Shown here: one piece after another, positions 34,601 to 46,207 of the stretch
How the letters are laid out: each line of letters opens with the position of its first letter
Position numbering within the stretch: position 1 is the stretch's first letter
From: Pristionchus mayeri
Taxonomy: Eukaryota > Nematoda > Chromadorea > Rhabditida > Neodiplogasteridae
NCBI GenBank assembly: GCA_036245805.1
Contig: BTRK01000005.1
Location: forward strand, 26,765,469-26,829,468
Length of the DNA stretch: 64,000 bases
Direction: 5' to 3'
Position numbers and translations under genes: made by a program
The notes under the pieces: model-generated
Seen by the model: the letters and a program-made list of their open reading frames with translations, nothing else
What the model was told of the DNA's origin: nothing
Database searches by the model: none

Positions 34601-37600
34601 GAAGTGAGGGAGGACTCAAGGGAGTCACGGAGGTACCAGCAAACAACTCCAGTACACCGACATTCCGTCCTCTGCCCCCTCCCCTCCCCCCTCCCTTCCC
34701 TCCCCTCCCCCCTCCCTTCCCTCCCCTTCCTCCCTCAGGCTAGGAGACACGTCTACGTCAACGATGAAAACACTAAACGGAGTTAAGGATAGAAGAATAG
34801 TTGATGTGATCGTCTCCATTCTTCTTCGATGCTCTTTCTCTTATAATCCCCTGATCGACGAGATAAATCGTGAATTGAATGAGATTCACTCGTGTTTTCG
34901 ACCAATTCGTTCTGACGAAGTAAAGGGGATTTACATCTTGTTGTGTCTCAGTTTCTTCCCTCGGATCAATTTCAGCCAGTGGAAAGGGGAGATTTCGACC
35001 ATTCCCTTTCATCATCCTTATGCAATGTCCCCCTCACCCTTCAACTCTCTACTTCTTCCCTCTTCCGGACCACTAAATCCTCTTTTTCGCTTGCTCGCTC
35101 AATTTACGCCCAATCCACTCGACCGTTAGCATCCGCACCCTAGGACATCACAGATCGATACTTAGATGACTACCGTACCTTCTTCCTCGCCAATCCAGGC
35201 GGGACCCATGCGTATCCGTGCGAGACTGAGCCGGGCGCCTCTCCAGAGTGAGAAGAAGAGACGGCGGGCATATCGGCTGCAAGGGAGAAGGGAATGGGCG
35301 AGGAAGAAGACGAGACTCCATTCTCTCCCCCACTTGTTCGTGTTTTGATGGATTGAATGATGAATATGTCACGAAGAGAAAGACTCATCCACTCACTCAA
35401 CCAATCCAATCAATTATGCATCTTTTAGTGGCAGAACAAACGAATGAAGAATTCAATCATCCGAAGGTACAGTATACTACGCAAAGACGGGCATAATTTC
35501 AGAAGTGGATACACTCTATTTGAATTGCATCTTCCTGCAGTGATCTACGGCTCTTCCCATTTGGATAGATGTATCTGGTGGTCTCTGTTGGTACCTGGTG
35601 GTTGCACTCCCAGTCTCTCGTAGACGTTCACTGCCTGATTTGGGCCGATGTCGTGCTCGTTCTTATCGCATTTGCAGTGGACGCACACCTTCCTGCAATG
35701 AGGGAGAGATGACTTCAGAAGGTACTCCCTTCCTCTCTCCTTCCCTTCCTTCTCCTCCCTGTCACAGCTTGTATTCGTGATGGAGAACGATAGAATAAGA
35801 AGAGAGGAGAGAAGAAGGAGGAACGAACAAATTCTGAAGATGGCGCCAAAATATAGAGAAAGAGAGAGGAGAATCAGATGCCTCCTTCTCTAACTTCCTC
35901 GGTACTCTTGTCCCCTGATCTACACTCGACGATCAATAATTCACTCCAATCACGTTTACCTCGTAGTCTGCTAATGAATAAGTGAGCGGAGAGAGGGGGG
36001 AGGGGGGAGGACTCGTGAGCGAGAGTCTACTCAAAGAGACGAAGAACACGAAAGACTGCCGTACTGTTTTCCAAATACTTTCCTCTGATTCGATTGGGAC
36101 AAAGTGAGGGGAGGAGGGAAGGGGGAGAGGGGGGGAGAAGTGGGGAGTCCATTGTGCTCCACTCACAGTAACGAAGTGATCCTTCTCATCACATTCTGCC
36201 GTCTTCGAGGTCTGGAGATGGCAGATGGAGGGAGGAGGAGTGTGGGAGAGAGGAGGAGGGAGGTGATGAGGAGGGGAGGAGAGGGGGGAAGGGGAGGAGG
36301 TGGTTTCCTTGTAGGGAGGAGAGGAGACGACGGAAGTGAGGAGGTGGTGGACATGAAGGTGAGAAGAAAGAATGAATGAGCAGTTGTCGAGTAGAGTAGT
36401 GATAGGTTGAGGGTGGAGAGAGAGAGAGAGAGGGAGGGAGAGAGAGGGGGAGGGAAGGTAGCCACAGAGTATCCATGATTATAAAGCATACAAAGAGCGG
36501 AGGGTATCAAATATCTGAGATGGCTGGGACTCTCGATTCCTGCCATAGTAGTGAGTGAGTCGGTGTAGGTCATGGGGAAAGGAGATCCATGGGAGGGGCA
36601 GGGGGAGGGGGACGTCCTCGGTGTAAGACCCATCTCGTTAATGGTGGTGGAGATGATTACGATTGCCTCCTCCAGAATGATCCGTCTCGCCTCTCTTGAA
36701 TACACGACGAGTGATTAATCGAGGTGCTATCTGGTTGATGGAGAGAGGGGGAGGGGGAGGGGGAGAGGGGGGGAGGGGGGGGGGAGTGCACGATCCCTCT
36801 GAGAGACACGAGGAAGGCTGGAGTCGTAGATCAAATGCGGGAATGGCCCTTGGTTGGCTGCAGTCATTCTTCCACAAAGTCCTCCTTAATCCTCTTCCTT
36901 TCTGATCTCCAGAAAGAAAAGAAGGGAATTCACCCATGAGGAATTTGAGAGTGGGTCGAAGGGCAGCCATACTCAGTCTGTCAAGCCATTCCTTGAGTGG
37001 ATCTCCCCTGAGACACCACGCTTACTCATTTTATTGTCGTGTTTGTTGGGTGGGTGTTGCTTACAAATGGAGTTGTGAGTGGAGTCTCTCTCTCCAGAGG
37101 GAATCTTGTCGAAATCAGAGGGAGAGAAGGGGAAGGAATGAGACCAGAGAAGGAGAAGGGGATACAACCACAAATCGGGTTGCGAGAAGGAAAGAGGAGC
37201 AACTACTGCGAGTAGCTACTGAGAATGACCAGAATAGAAGGGGACTGAGGGGGGGGAGGAGGGGGGAGGGGGGAGGGGGGGAGGGGGGAAGGGGAGTGAT
37301 AACTCACACGGCGACATCTGCTCTGATCATGGTTGATCGGTTGGAGGAAAGGCCATTCCCTCTAGAGGAAGAGACTGCAGCGGATGTAGGGGCCAGAGCG
37401 AAGGACGAAGAAGGAAGGAGAAGAGAAGAAGGAGAAGGAGGGGGAGGAGTCAGGAGATGGACTCGAAGAGGAGTCAGTTCATAGTCAGAGGGCAGAGGTG
37501 AGAAGTGATCGTGCCAGAGAGAAGAGAGGACAGCTGATTGATCTAGCGAAGGGAGGCGAGAGGGGAGGGGAAGGGGAGGGAGGACTTCCCCAGGGGAGGA

Positions 37601-38323
37601 GAGGGAGAAGGGAGCAGGGCGGAGGGAAAGCAGCCTGTGGGCAGCGATACTTCCTGATAGCAGGGAGAGGGTGAATGGCCCTTCGAGGGAAGGAGAAACA
37701 ATAGGGAGATCGAGGAGAGGAAAGAGAACTTTCTGAATGGAGGGAGAAGAATATGGAGGGAAAGACTATGGGAGTGGTTTGGATTGGAGGAAGAAAGAGA
37801 AATGCAGTGAAATGACGAGCGGAGAAGCGAAGGACTCGCATAAATCCCCACTCTAACTGCCAGTCTGCATCATGGACTCTCGAAGTGCAACTACTGCTGC
37901 GAGTGATCAATGGATGAATCTCCCTTATGTCTTAATGAGCATTCTCAGTATGGGGAAAATTGCCCGATGGCTCCGTGCTCTCAAATGGAATCAGTCTTGT
38001 TTTGGGTGTGAAATCGAGTTAGAAAGGAGAAGAGACGAAGAAAGAGAAGAGAAAGGAATGAAAGAGTGGGAAATCGAGGAGAAGATCAGACATGTAGAGT
38101 GAAGAGTTGCGACAAGAACACAAAAGAGGGAAGAGAATGGAAGGAAGCTAAAGAGGAGAGGGAGAAGAGAAGAGAAGGAGAGTGCACGGAAGGATCGAAG
38201 GGATTCCACCAATTTATCGCAGACCCTTACACTTCTTCGCTTTATTCTAATCACATTATGAACTTCTTGCTCTCTCGAACACTCACACTCCCTCGCATAT
38301 CTTCATCTCTCTGATCCTCTCCA

Positions 38324-38355
<32 letters not shown>

Positions 38356-39297
38356 GCTAGAATAATAATGGAAATGAGGATGCAGCACGAGAATAAACAC
38401 TCAAGTTGAAGGGGAAACGATAAAAGAGAAAGATCCAGATGAGACCCCAGTGAATGGATCTACTGTGAGAAGAAGAGTTGGAGATAATGATGAGACTACC
38501 AATTGAGAGTGAGACAAGAGGAAGGAAGGAAGGAAGGAAGGAAGGAAGGAAGGAAGGAAGGAAGGATACAGGGGATGAGAAGGAAGAACACGAGGTGAGC
38601 CATTATTCGTCTATCGAATGAAAGAAGAAGAGGAGAGGTGATAATGAAGGAACGGATGATGGAAAGAGACAATTGAACAGGGGATTCGATGAAACAGAAA
38701 TGGACTGGGCCAGAGAATGAGACGAATCAGAAAAAGAAGAGAAGAATGATCTCTCCCTTTCTTCTCCTCCTTCTTTGACTCCTCCATGATGACACGCAAG
38801 ACCCTCTCTCTCCTCTCTTCTCTCTCGTCGATCAGAGAAAAGGAGAGAGTGGGGAGAAGGAAGAGAGTGCAGAGCATGCACTCTCTCCCATCCATGCACT
38901 CTCTATTCATCTGTGACTGGGAAGAGAATGGTGTGGAGTGGAGTGAGAAGAAGAGGAGTGGCCGATTTGGATGGAGAAGGGAGATGTTGACTGGAGAGGA
39001 GAGAAGGGGTCGAATGAATCATGGAATGATACCCGAGGGGAAGAACTTACGAAGAGAGAGAGAGAAGAACCCACTATGAAGCCATGCAGAAGATACACCA
39101 AGGGAAGGTCGTCACATTTACACTCCCACCACATGGAATCCGTTTGCTAATCTCTTCTTCCATTTACCGTACTCCATCTGCTACCGTACCCAGTGGTCCC
39201 TACCGTACCTCCATGGATGTTCTCTGAATCCTCGATTGCATTCCCCACACGTGCAATGACTGCCAGAAGAGATGTCGACAACTCGAGGGCCAGACAT
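26029..39297 (-). CDS. lim-9: PET and six-LIM-domain protein (LIM-9 / Limpet, FHL-like)
   Basis: Muscle and cytoskeleton scaffold related to FHL proteins, nematode LIM-9 and fly Limpet. Exons on the - strand: 39209-39297, 35595-35692, 35179-35276, 32584-32684, 32098-32197, about 30323-30402, 30158-30274, 30017-30115, 27823-27920, 27654-27756, 27313-27372, 27140-27254, 27018-27095, 26826-26917, 26457-26564, 26312-26390 and 26029-26198; about 561 aa. Start [12 protein letters not shown], then a Cys-rich segment ([31 protein letters not shown]). The PET domain follows ([39 protein letters not shown]). Six LIM domains start at CQKC (residue 191), CAAC, CDEC, CDGC, CSKC and CNAC; the last ends [15 protein letters not shown]. 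Spacing [19 protein letters not shown] and [19 protein letters not shown] is FHL-like. Phases agree at all other junctions; exon 6 is uncertain by one base at its 5' end. Introns hold foldbacks at 30520-31940 and 33226-34260. Confidence 0.88.
27921..30016. other. Large intron between LIM1 and LIM2 coding exons
   Basis: 2.1 kb intron ([13 protein letters not shown] joins cleanly across it). GA-rich on the + strand, with a (CT)n tract at 28577-28621 and G-rich runs at 29318-29340 and 29395-29450. No exon recognised. A promoter for a shorter LIM-only isoform could lie here, but I see no proof. Confidence 0.5.
31045..31112 (+). other. tRNA-like sequence (degenerate) in a foldback arm
   Basis: Perfect pol III boxes, A-box TAGCTCAATTGG and B-box GGGTTCGATCC, at tRNA spacing. 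The acceptor ends do not pair and the anticodon stem is poor, so I do not call a tRNA. A related copy (A-box TGGCTCAATTGG, B-box GGGCTCGATCC) lies on the - strand at 31366-31434. Confidence 0.6.
31366..31434 (-). other. tRNA-like sequence in the opposite foldback arm
   Basis: Inverted partner of 31045-31112, with several substitutions and still recognisable internal promoter boxes. Not a functional tRNA by structure. Confidence 0.55.
33226..34260. repeat. Foldback rich in TACCGTA and ATCGAT motifs
   Basis: Arms of about 400 bp centred near 33745: AGTACTGTACCAATCGATAGTACAG near 33356 returns inverted near 34110, with CTACCGTAACCC and TACCGTATATAGC in both arms. The outer parts carry direct repeats of GTCAGGCAGTGCTCATCCATGAA. 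Non-coding; located in the 2.5-kb intron of the PET-LIM gene. Confidence 0.85.
37245..37298 (+). repeat. G-rich tract with G-quadruplex potential
   Basis: More than six runs of four or more G, separated by single A or GA, on the + strand (the non-sense strand of the PET-LIM gene). Similar tracts lie at 36750-36785 on the + strand, and at 34676-34735 and 41318-41362 on the other strand. Confidence 0.7.
38521..38565. repeat. (GGAA)n microsatellite
   Basis: About eleven perfect GAAG/GGAA tetranucleotides in the first coding intron of the PET-LIM gene. Confidence 0.95.
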
Positions 39298-39302
39298 CGA
39301 AA

Positions 39303-39314
39303 CTGAGAAGATCA
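39303..39314 (-). promoter_or_regulatory. Splice-acceptor-like site before the short-isoform start
   Basis: On the - strand CTTCTCAG lies five bases before the ATG at 39297. It could be a spliced-leader acceptor for a short isoform. It could also be a cis acceptor joining upstream exons, but the phase (2 nt before TCG ATG) does not fit the upstream exons seen. Confidence 0.35.
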
Positions 39315-41385
39315 TTGTGCAATCTGTGCTTCGTAAGCGGAAGTTCCTTCCGTATCCAGCATATTCTCAGCTGGTTTCTCTTCTCCCTTCTCTCCCTTCC
39401 CTTCTCTCATTCATCTTCTTGCTACTACCCATTTTTGATTGATTTCAGCTCGTTTTGAAGAGAAAAATAATAGGAGATTTAGTCTCGTCCAACAAGGAAT
39501 TCAACGGAGAGAGTGGATACTGTCCCTTGTTTTCTCCCTCTCAGGTGGTCATGAATAACTAATGCCCCTCAGAACGACCACAGATTTCACTCACCCGACA
39601 GTCTCTTTCCTGCTCCAGCTACCGTATGCGAGGGAAGGACGAATCGCTCCTGCAATGCACCCTCTATCGATTACTGACTTTTCACGATAAGGGCATCTAT
39701 GCTATAGGTTGCATGATTCCGTAATGAGAGTTTCCTTAGGGGGAAGCTCATGGTCGAGTGAAGATGACCTCCATTGTGGTCATTCCTAGAGAGAGGAGAT
39801 CTCTCCCCTCAGGGAGTCAAGACTTCCTTCCAATGGCCACTCACTCTCCTCACTCTCTATTTCTTCTCTCGCAAAGGACACAAAAAATTGACGACGGAAT
39901 GATGTAGACAAGTGAGGACTGCTCGATGCAGCTACCGTAATCGGATCGAGCGGTTCGAGGGGTCAGATTGATGAGCGAGTCCGTTGTCGTAAAGAGAGGA
40001 GTGAGAAGTAGTGGGCTAAAAGGGGGGGAGTGGGAGTGGGTGAGATAGACTCGATTTAGAGGGACAACTTGATGGCTGAATCTGCGTAATCAAAAGGAAG
40101 AGAAGGGAAGAGGAGACAATGGAAGAGAAGAATGAGTGTGTACAATTTCATGCCCGTTTTGAGAGGAGAAGAGAAGAAAGAACCAATTTGAGAGGACGGA
40201 GGAACGGTTCTGCTGATTCTGAAGAGAGAAGAGAAGAGACAGCGAATATTATGACTCACTCACTTCTGTTTCTCTTTCCTCTCTTACAAGGAGAGGAACG
40301 TTAGCTTCCCCTCAGATGACATCGAATGGGAATACCTATCAGAGAGAGAGAGAGGAGAGAGAGAGAGGGAGAGGATTATCAGGAGAAGTCGAGTGTTCAC
40401 TCGAGGACTGAGATGAGAGTAGAAGATATGAGAATAGGCCAGTAGGGAGTTGGAAGAGCAGGGGGGTTCAGCAGAAGAGAGAGAGGCTCCACGACAAAAC
40501 AACTTCTCTCCATTCAAAATCAGTAAAACCCATCTTTCAAATGTTCCCATGCACATTTCGATGGAATATCAACCATGTTTTTGTGCGCCGTTTCATTTGC
40601 TGTCGTTTAGCTTGCAGATCTTCCAATCCTTCTCAGTGTCATCCTTTCTTCATTCCTCCAGAAGGATGAAGAGGAGGGACTCATATGAGAATGCATTGAA
40701 ATATTCTAGCAAGGATGAGGTCCTTCCACTTCTCTGATTTCAGAATGGACAACAGTTGAAATATGAGATCTTCATAATAAGAAAAGAGGAACTGGTGAAG
40801 CCACGAAATCATCTTTCCATCCACTAAATTAATCAACAAGCCAAAAAAGGAATGTAGCAGCATGGAAATATAGCATCGGATGGAAGGAAAGAGACGAGAT
40901 ATGAGGACATCTATAAGAGACACTCTAATTTGGAGAGAATAGAAGAGGGAGGAGGGAATAGAATGAACAAATGAATGGAAAGAGAGTTGCAGTGGACTTT
41001 GAATGGAAGATTGCTGCTAGGAAGTCAATTGGAAGAAACGACGACTTGTTTGTCGACGTCATTTGAGAGAAGAGAAGAGGGATCATCTCCTCTCCCCAGA
41101 GAGAAGGATGAGTGAACATTCCCACTGCTGCAGCAGACAGATGGACACTCACCCATTATACAATCAATCCCATCGCATTTGCGCTTTACTGGTTTTCAAC
41201 TATTTTGTGACGATCACCATAACGTTTTAAATGTTCTGATTCGTCCAGAAAACATTTTAATGGAATAGTTTTTGTCTAAAACCTGTAGAGATTCCTGCAG
41301 GTGCGACCAGTCTCTCTCCCCCCCCCCTTCCCCCCCCCCCCCCTCCCTCCCCTCCCTCCCCTCTCTCTTCTCTCTCTTCTCTCAC
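39315..41385. other. Non-coding stretch between isoform exons
   Basis: Probably intron of a longer PET-LIM isoform. A 12-base block GAATCTCTACAG at about 41284-41295 (- strand) sits between good splice signals and could be a microexon; nothing else coding was seen. Confidence 0.4.
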
Positions 41386-42085
41386 CATGGGCATTCTCAT
41401 CACCGCATTCATCTTCCTCACAGTACTCGCTTCGCAGATCTGAGGAATCGACGGTTGCTGCAATCAAATATCATAAATGTATCAATATTCTCACTACCGT
41501 ACCTTGTGTTTATCCAATCTACAGTATTCCACGAATCCGCCCTCTTGGTCCTCCTCTGGTTCCTCGTTACCGTAGTGTGAATACTGTAAATGGAAGTAAT
41601 CGATTAGGCAAAAATAGCAAGTGAGGAAGGCGTTGAGGTCACGTGGAAGACTACGTGAATGGGGGAATTTGGAGGCCGAGAGTCCGATTTAGATTCGAGA
41701 CTCAAAAGAGCTCTGAAGCGAGAAGAGAAGGACGAGGGTGTGGAGGGGTATCGAAGGAGACCATTGGAAGGATAGGAGGGAGTCACTGGTTATGCTGAGG
41801 GTGGAATGGAAGTCGTCTGTGGTGAGAGAGGCATACTCTATTCAATATTCCCCCTCGACTCCACCCGAATAAGACACACCGATTTGCCCCCTTTCACTCC
41901 TCTTTGCGACGTCAAAACATGGCAGTACGAGAGAATTCAGTTTTCGATTGGGTCTACCGTACCTCGGGATCATCAGTGACATCTTCGATCTTGAAGTGAC
42001 CTCCTGCTGCTGCTCCACTGCCTCCTCCTCCATACGAGGGATGCACCGCAGTCAGCATTCGATCCTTCTTGGGAGAGGGAGGATC
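41386..42085 (-). CDS. Probable 5' coding exons of a long PET-LIM isoform
   Basis: Three consecutive - strand exons, all phase 0 to phase 0: 41963-42085 (DPPSPKKDRMLTAVHPSYGG, a Gly/Ala stretch, then FKIEDVTDDPE), 41503-41583 (YSHYGNEEPEEDQEGGFVEY) and 41386-41457 (QPSIPQICEASTVRK, ending MRMPM). Two of the three donors read GTACGGTAG, as do several donors of the downstream gene. Composition is acidic and low in hydrophobics, like a disordered N-terminal extension. No known domain. The join to the exon at 39209-39297 fails on phase, so at least one exon between them is missing, or these belong to a separate transcript. A further possible exon at 42331-42361 cannot be fitted in phase. Confidence 0.55.
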
Positions 42086-45000
42086 CTGAAGGGAAGGAAG
42101 GGGATTACGGTAAGAATATCGATCGAATAAATGAAGAGGAGGGCAACCGATGAAGCAGAAGTGAAGAGAAGAAGAGAAGAAGAGTATCAGAATGGGGGGG
42201 ACCAAGTGAGGAAATGAGAAGAAAAGACCCTCATTTAGGACCTATTTTCAAGCTTCTCCAGGAGGCAGACACAGTTAGCCCCCCCCCCCTCATCTCTCTC
42301 TCTCTCCCTTCCCTCGAGCAGATACTGTACCTTCCACTCGTTTCACAATCTCACACGTAGCCTGTTTTTGAATAGAGAGTTATGACCAGGCGAAATTCCA
42401 CTTCTACCGTTTACTGCGTTTCCTTTTATTCGCTCTTTCATTCGATATTCGCTCATTCTGAATTCACTACTGAATTCTACTCGAAATATAAAATGTTCCG
42501 ACAAATTGGTATTGAAGAGCGATAGGAAGGGAGAGGGCGAGGATCAGTTATGAGAACCCCTCTCATTGCCACCCCTTGTGCTGACGTGAGAAAGAACCCT
42601 TCTGCAAGGAAGACAAACGAAGGGAAGAAGAGGAGAGAACTCATTCGTGCACCCAGAGAAGAGAAGAGTTGAGAAGGATGAGGATGAACCATGAATGAAT
42701 GAAGGAACACTTGGGAAACTATCGAGACACGCGGCAAACAAGGTGTGAAAGGGGGAGGGAGAGAGAGAGAACGGACAACAAATCACGACTGAGAATGGCA
42801 TCGAATTCATTATTCGATCGACCTCGGTTAAATTGAGAAGAGAGGTGAACTGGTGATGGGTCCAGAGAGAAATCTCGTGACCAGAGTGAACACCCCATTA
42901 GACATTGTTGTGAGAGAGGAGATCATCCCACGGATCAATCCATAATTAGGGGCGATGATCTACTCGTGATCCATTCCAAGAGAGAGAGAGAGGATAGGGC
43001 AAGATGGAGGAGAGGAATGACAAGAGTCCCTTTAATGGTCGACTCACAAAAAGAAGTGCCTTCCTCCGATCGGAAATGACTCCAATTATGTGGAGAGAGA
43101 GAGGACTAAAGAAGTTCACGGTCGTCAAACTTACGATGTTTATCGACCTTAGTTGCGGAGTATGAGAGTGCAGGAAGGAGAAGCGAATGGGAACGGGAGG
43201 GAGGGTCAATCAGCTATCGGTCAACTACCGTATCCAACTGAATAAGGAGGAGAGAAGGAGTAGATTATGGGTCGAATCCATGGAGGAGAAGTGAGAAGGT
43301 CGATGAATCGAGTGATTCGAAGGCACAAAAAGGGGTTTGCCAAGATGAGAAAAGGATTAAGAAGAAGAGACGAAGTATCAATGATTGAATGGGTTGAACT
43401 GAGGAGAGAAAGGAGGAAAAAGGAAGAGACGAGATAGAAGGAGAGGCTAAGTGGAATGAGAGATGAAGAGGTAGAGGACTAATGGAAGGAGCAGAGATAT
43501 GATGAGCAATCAACCATGATTCAACTAATGAATGAGAAGCTATGAATGATCTTGTAGGGAGGGGCAGCAAAGGAGAAGAGTGAGAAAAGACTGGGAAGGA
43601 GAGGGGGGGGGGGAGCGGGGGGAGGGGGGAGTGATGGCCTATCAGTCGAGATGAAATGTGACAAGATCGGAGATTTACACGCGACCATGATAGGGAAGTG
43701 CATTCACAGTTCATTCGCAGCTTGGATCTGATGGAGAGTCTCTCTGACTCTCTTCGCCTCCCCTACTCTCTCGTACTCTCTGACTCGAGAGATCTGAAGA
43801 AAGTGATCTCACCATTCGATCAGAGATTCGATACGAAAAAGAACGATGATTGGGGATTAGAGGAGGAAACTAACTAGGCTAAGAATAGAAAGTTCGCTCA
43901 ATCGAATGAGAATCAATCGAAATAGAACGACAAATTAATAGAGATAAGCGAGAGACTCAAAGGGAAGAGAAATGGGACTGGAGAAGAATGAAGAGGAACA
44001 CGATGTATGCAAATGAGGGAGAGAGAGAGAGAGCGTTCAACCTGTTCAGAGGTTTGAATCGGGGGAAGAAAAGGAGGATCTGTGAAGGAGGAGCATGGAA
44101 GGAATACCGGAGTGAATAGAAGGAGAGCAATAATGGACATCTGGAGATTCCATACTGTGCACACTGTATTCAAAATGGAAGAATTAGGTTATGGGGAGAA
44201 GGAGAGAGGAAGGAAGGAGAGGAGGGCGAGGGGGGTAGCTAGGGAGATTCAGCTGCACCTGCCAGTGGACACACAGTTGCGGCCGAAGAATTCTAAAAAT
44301 TAGTTCGCTGTATCTATCAATTTCGACAATGGGGTGTTGATTCAAAAATATATTATGAAATGATCCCGATTGGAATAGAAGGATGCTACAAGAGATCACA
44401 GATGATCATTTCTCACTCAGCAAAATGACCTACTTTTCGCCCTCTTTTCGAGTGCTGTGTACGACTTAGGGAAGAGAGAGGGGAACAGTTAGTAACTAGG
44501 AGAATGGACAAGAGAAGACTCGGGAGGATCAGAGGAGAGATGTTGTGATTCGAGGGAAGAAGCGGGAGAATCGTGACAAAACTGAAGAAGATGAGTGTCT
44601 AATCCCTCTCTACTAGTTTTTTGCCCTCTGTAATCCTTGGAAGAAGAGGAAGGGAGGGGTTAATTGAGGAGTGATCAGGGAAGAGAAGGAAGTCGAGAGG
44701 AGGAGACGCAAACCGATCACACCCATTCAAGATTAACTAATGATCTAGAGAGGAACCGTTCGAATTCAGATCTAAGTGATCAAATACTTTTTTTTAATCG
44801 TAGTATTTTGACGATTGGGTGAAAGATCGAAGACACGAAAGGGGAACACTTGAAGTGAAGGACTTTCACTCTCCCAATGTATCCTCCATTATTGACATTA
44901 ATTATTACAAGAGTGTTTATTTACTCGGGAGGGCAGACCGGATGGAAGGAGAAGGGGGAGAGGGAAGGAGAGACAGAAGAGGAGGAGGAGGAGGGGAGAT

Positions 45001-46207
45001 GGAGTCAGAGGGCAAAAGGGATGAATGGAGAGATATGAATGAGTACAGGAAGAACTCTGCAACGAATACTCGCAAACAATGGAGAGAAGAGGAGGGAGAG
45101 GGATATAAGAAGGATGCTCCCCCTGTCCACATGATGATCAGACGAGTGAAGAGTAACTAATGTGGTCAGAAAATGGCATGGAATGAGTCAGAACAGACAG
45201 GTGATCGGCACTTTTCTGGTGATTGTTGGGTGAATTGAAACGGAGGAGAGGGAAGAGTTCCGGGAGTGGAGAGAGAAAACGAGAAGTGGACGAGGAGGGA
45301 AGAGAAGAGTCACTCAGGAGATGAAGAGACAGCGAGAAGACGGGCTAACAGAATATTAAGGAAATCCCAGTATCAGGATTTGAAACTCGTTGATTTTTGC
45401 GGGATGAAAAGTAAAGGAAGCTGAGGAGAAAATACTCGGGAGATGATTAGTCTCGAAGAATGAAGGTGATAACCGGATTCATAGGAGGAGATAGCAGAGA
45501 TATGAGGAGGATTGTAGAATGATTGGATCGATGAGAGAGAGGGGGAGAGGGCAGCTATCAATGAATGAAGAGTGATAGTTCACCTGATCGAGAGGGAATT
45601 ACAACTAATTCCAAGGTCTATCGATCAGTCAGCATGCTCATTTTGAGAAGGAACGAAGTGGAAATAGGCGATGAGAAATGGGATTAGCGGATAGAAAAGA
45701 TGGCCTCGATATCTCATTTTCTCGTTGAAATCCTTTTCAGTTCGTTCGTTCGTCCTTTTGTTTCTCTCGTGTTCTTTCCAATTACTCATTTCCTTTACAT
45801 TGAATACAAGAGGAAATTGAACGGGAATTCGGGAAGAATAGAAGGCGAAAGTAATGATAAGGGCAATGTTTTGAAAAAGTTTCTCTCTTTTCTCCCCTTA
45901 TTCCCGTTTGTCTCGCAACTAAAAAAAGAGATGCGCAAACCGAGATGAAAAGAAGGCGAAGAAGTCAAATACAAATGAAGAGATGGAAGGTCATTTCTAC
46001 CCCTGTTTGATTTGTTATAAGAACTGACGGATGCTCTCTTCTCTCTGTCGATTCGAACTCGCTTATGAAATATCGAGAAGAAAGGAGGAAGAAAAACGAC
46101 GAGATCACTTAATTTCTTCAGACGCCATTACAATGGAGAGAAGACGATGATTGAAAGCATACATAGAAAGGAGAGTGGACAGTAATGTGATGGATGACCA
46201 TACTCAC
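42086..46207. other. Large intron-like region, no gene recognised
   Basis: Purine-rich on the + strand through most of its length, in line with intron sequence of a - strand gene. A short segment at about 44252-44290 (- strand) has acceptor and donor but no phase fit. Many low-complexity open frames; none recognisable. Confidence 0.45.

Larger units (their letters stand above)
35693..39208. other. Large first coding intron of the PET-LIM gene
   Basis: 3.5 kb, strongly purine-rich on the + strand. It holds very G-rich stretches (36750-36785, 37245-37298), (CT)n at 38321-38353 and (GGAA)n at 38521-38565. A segment at about 36170-36210 has a good donor (GTGAGT) but would break the WRKVCVHC motif if included, so I left it out. 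Confidence 0.5.

Noticed and set aside
36170..36222. Possible extra PET-LIM exon with GTGAGT donor
   Set aside because: Including it would split WRK|VCVHC, a conserved Cys-rich part of PET proteins, and it has only weak or misplaced acceptors.
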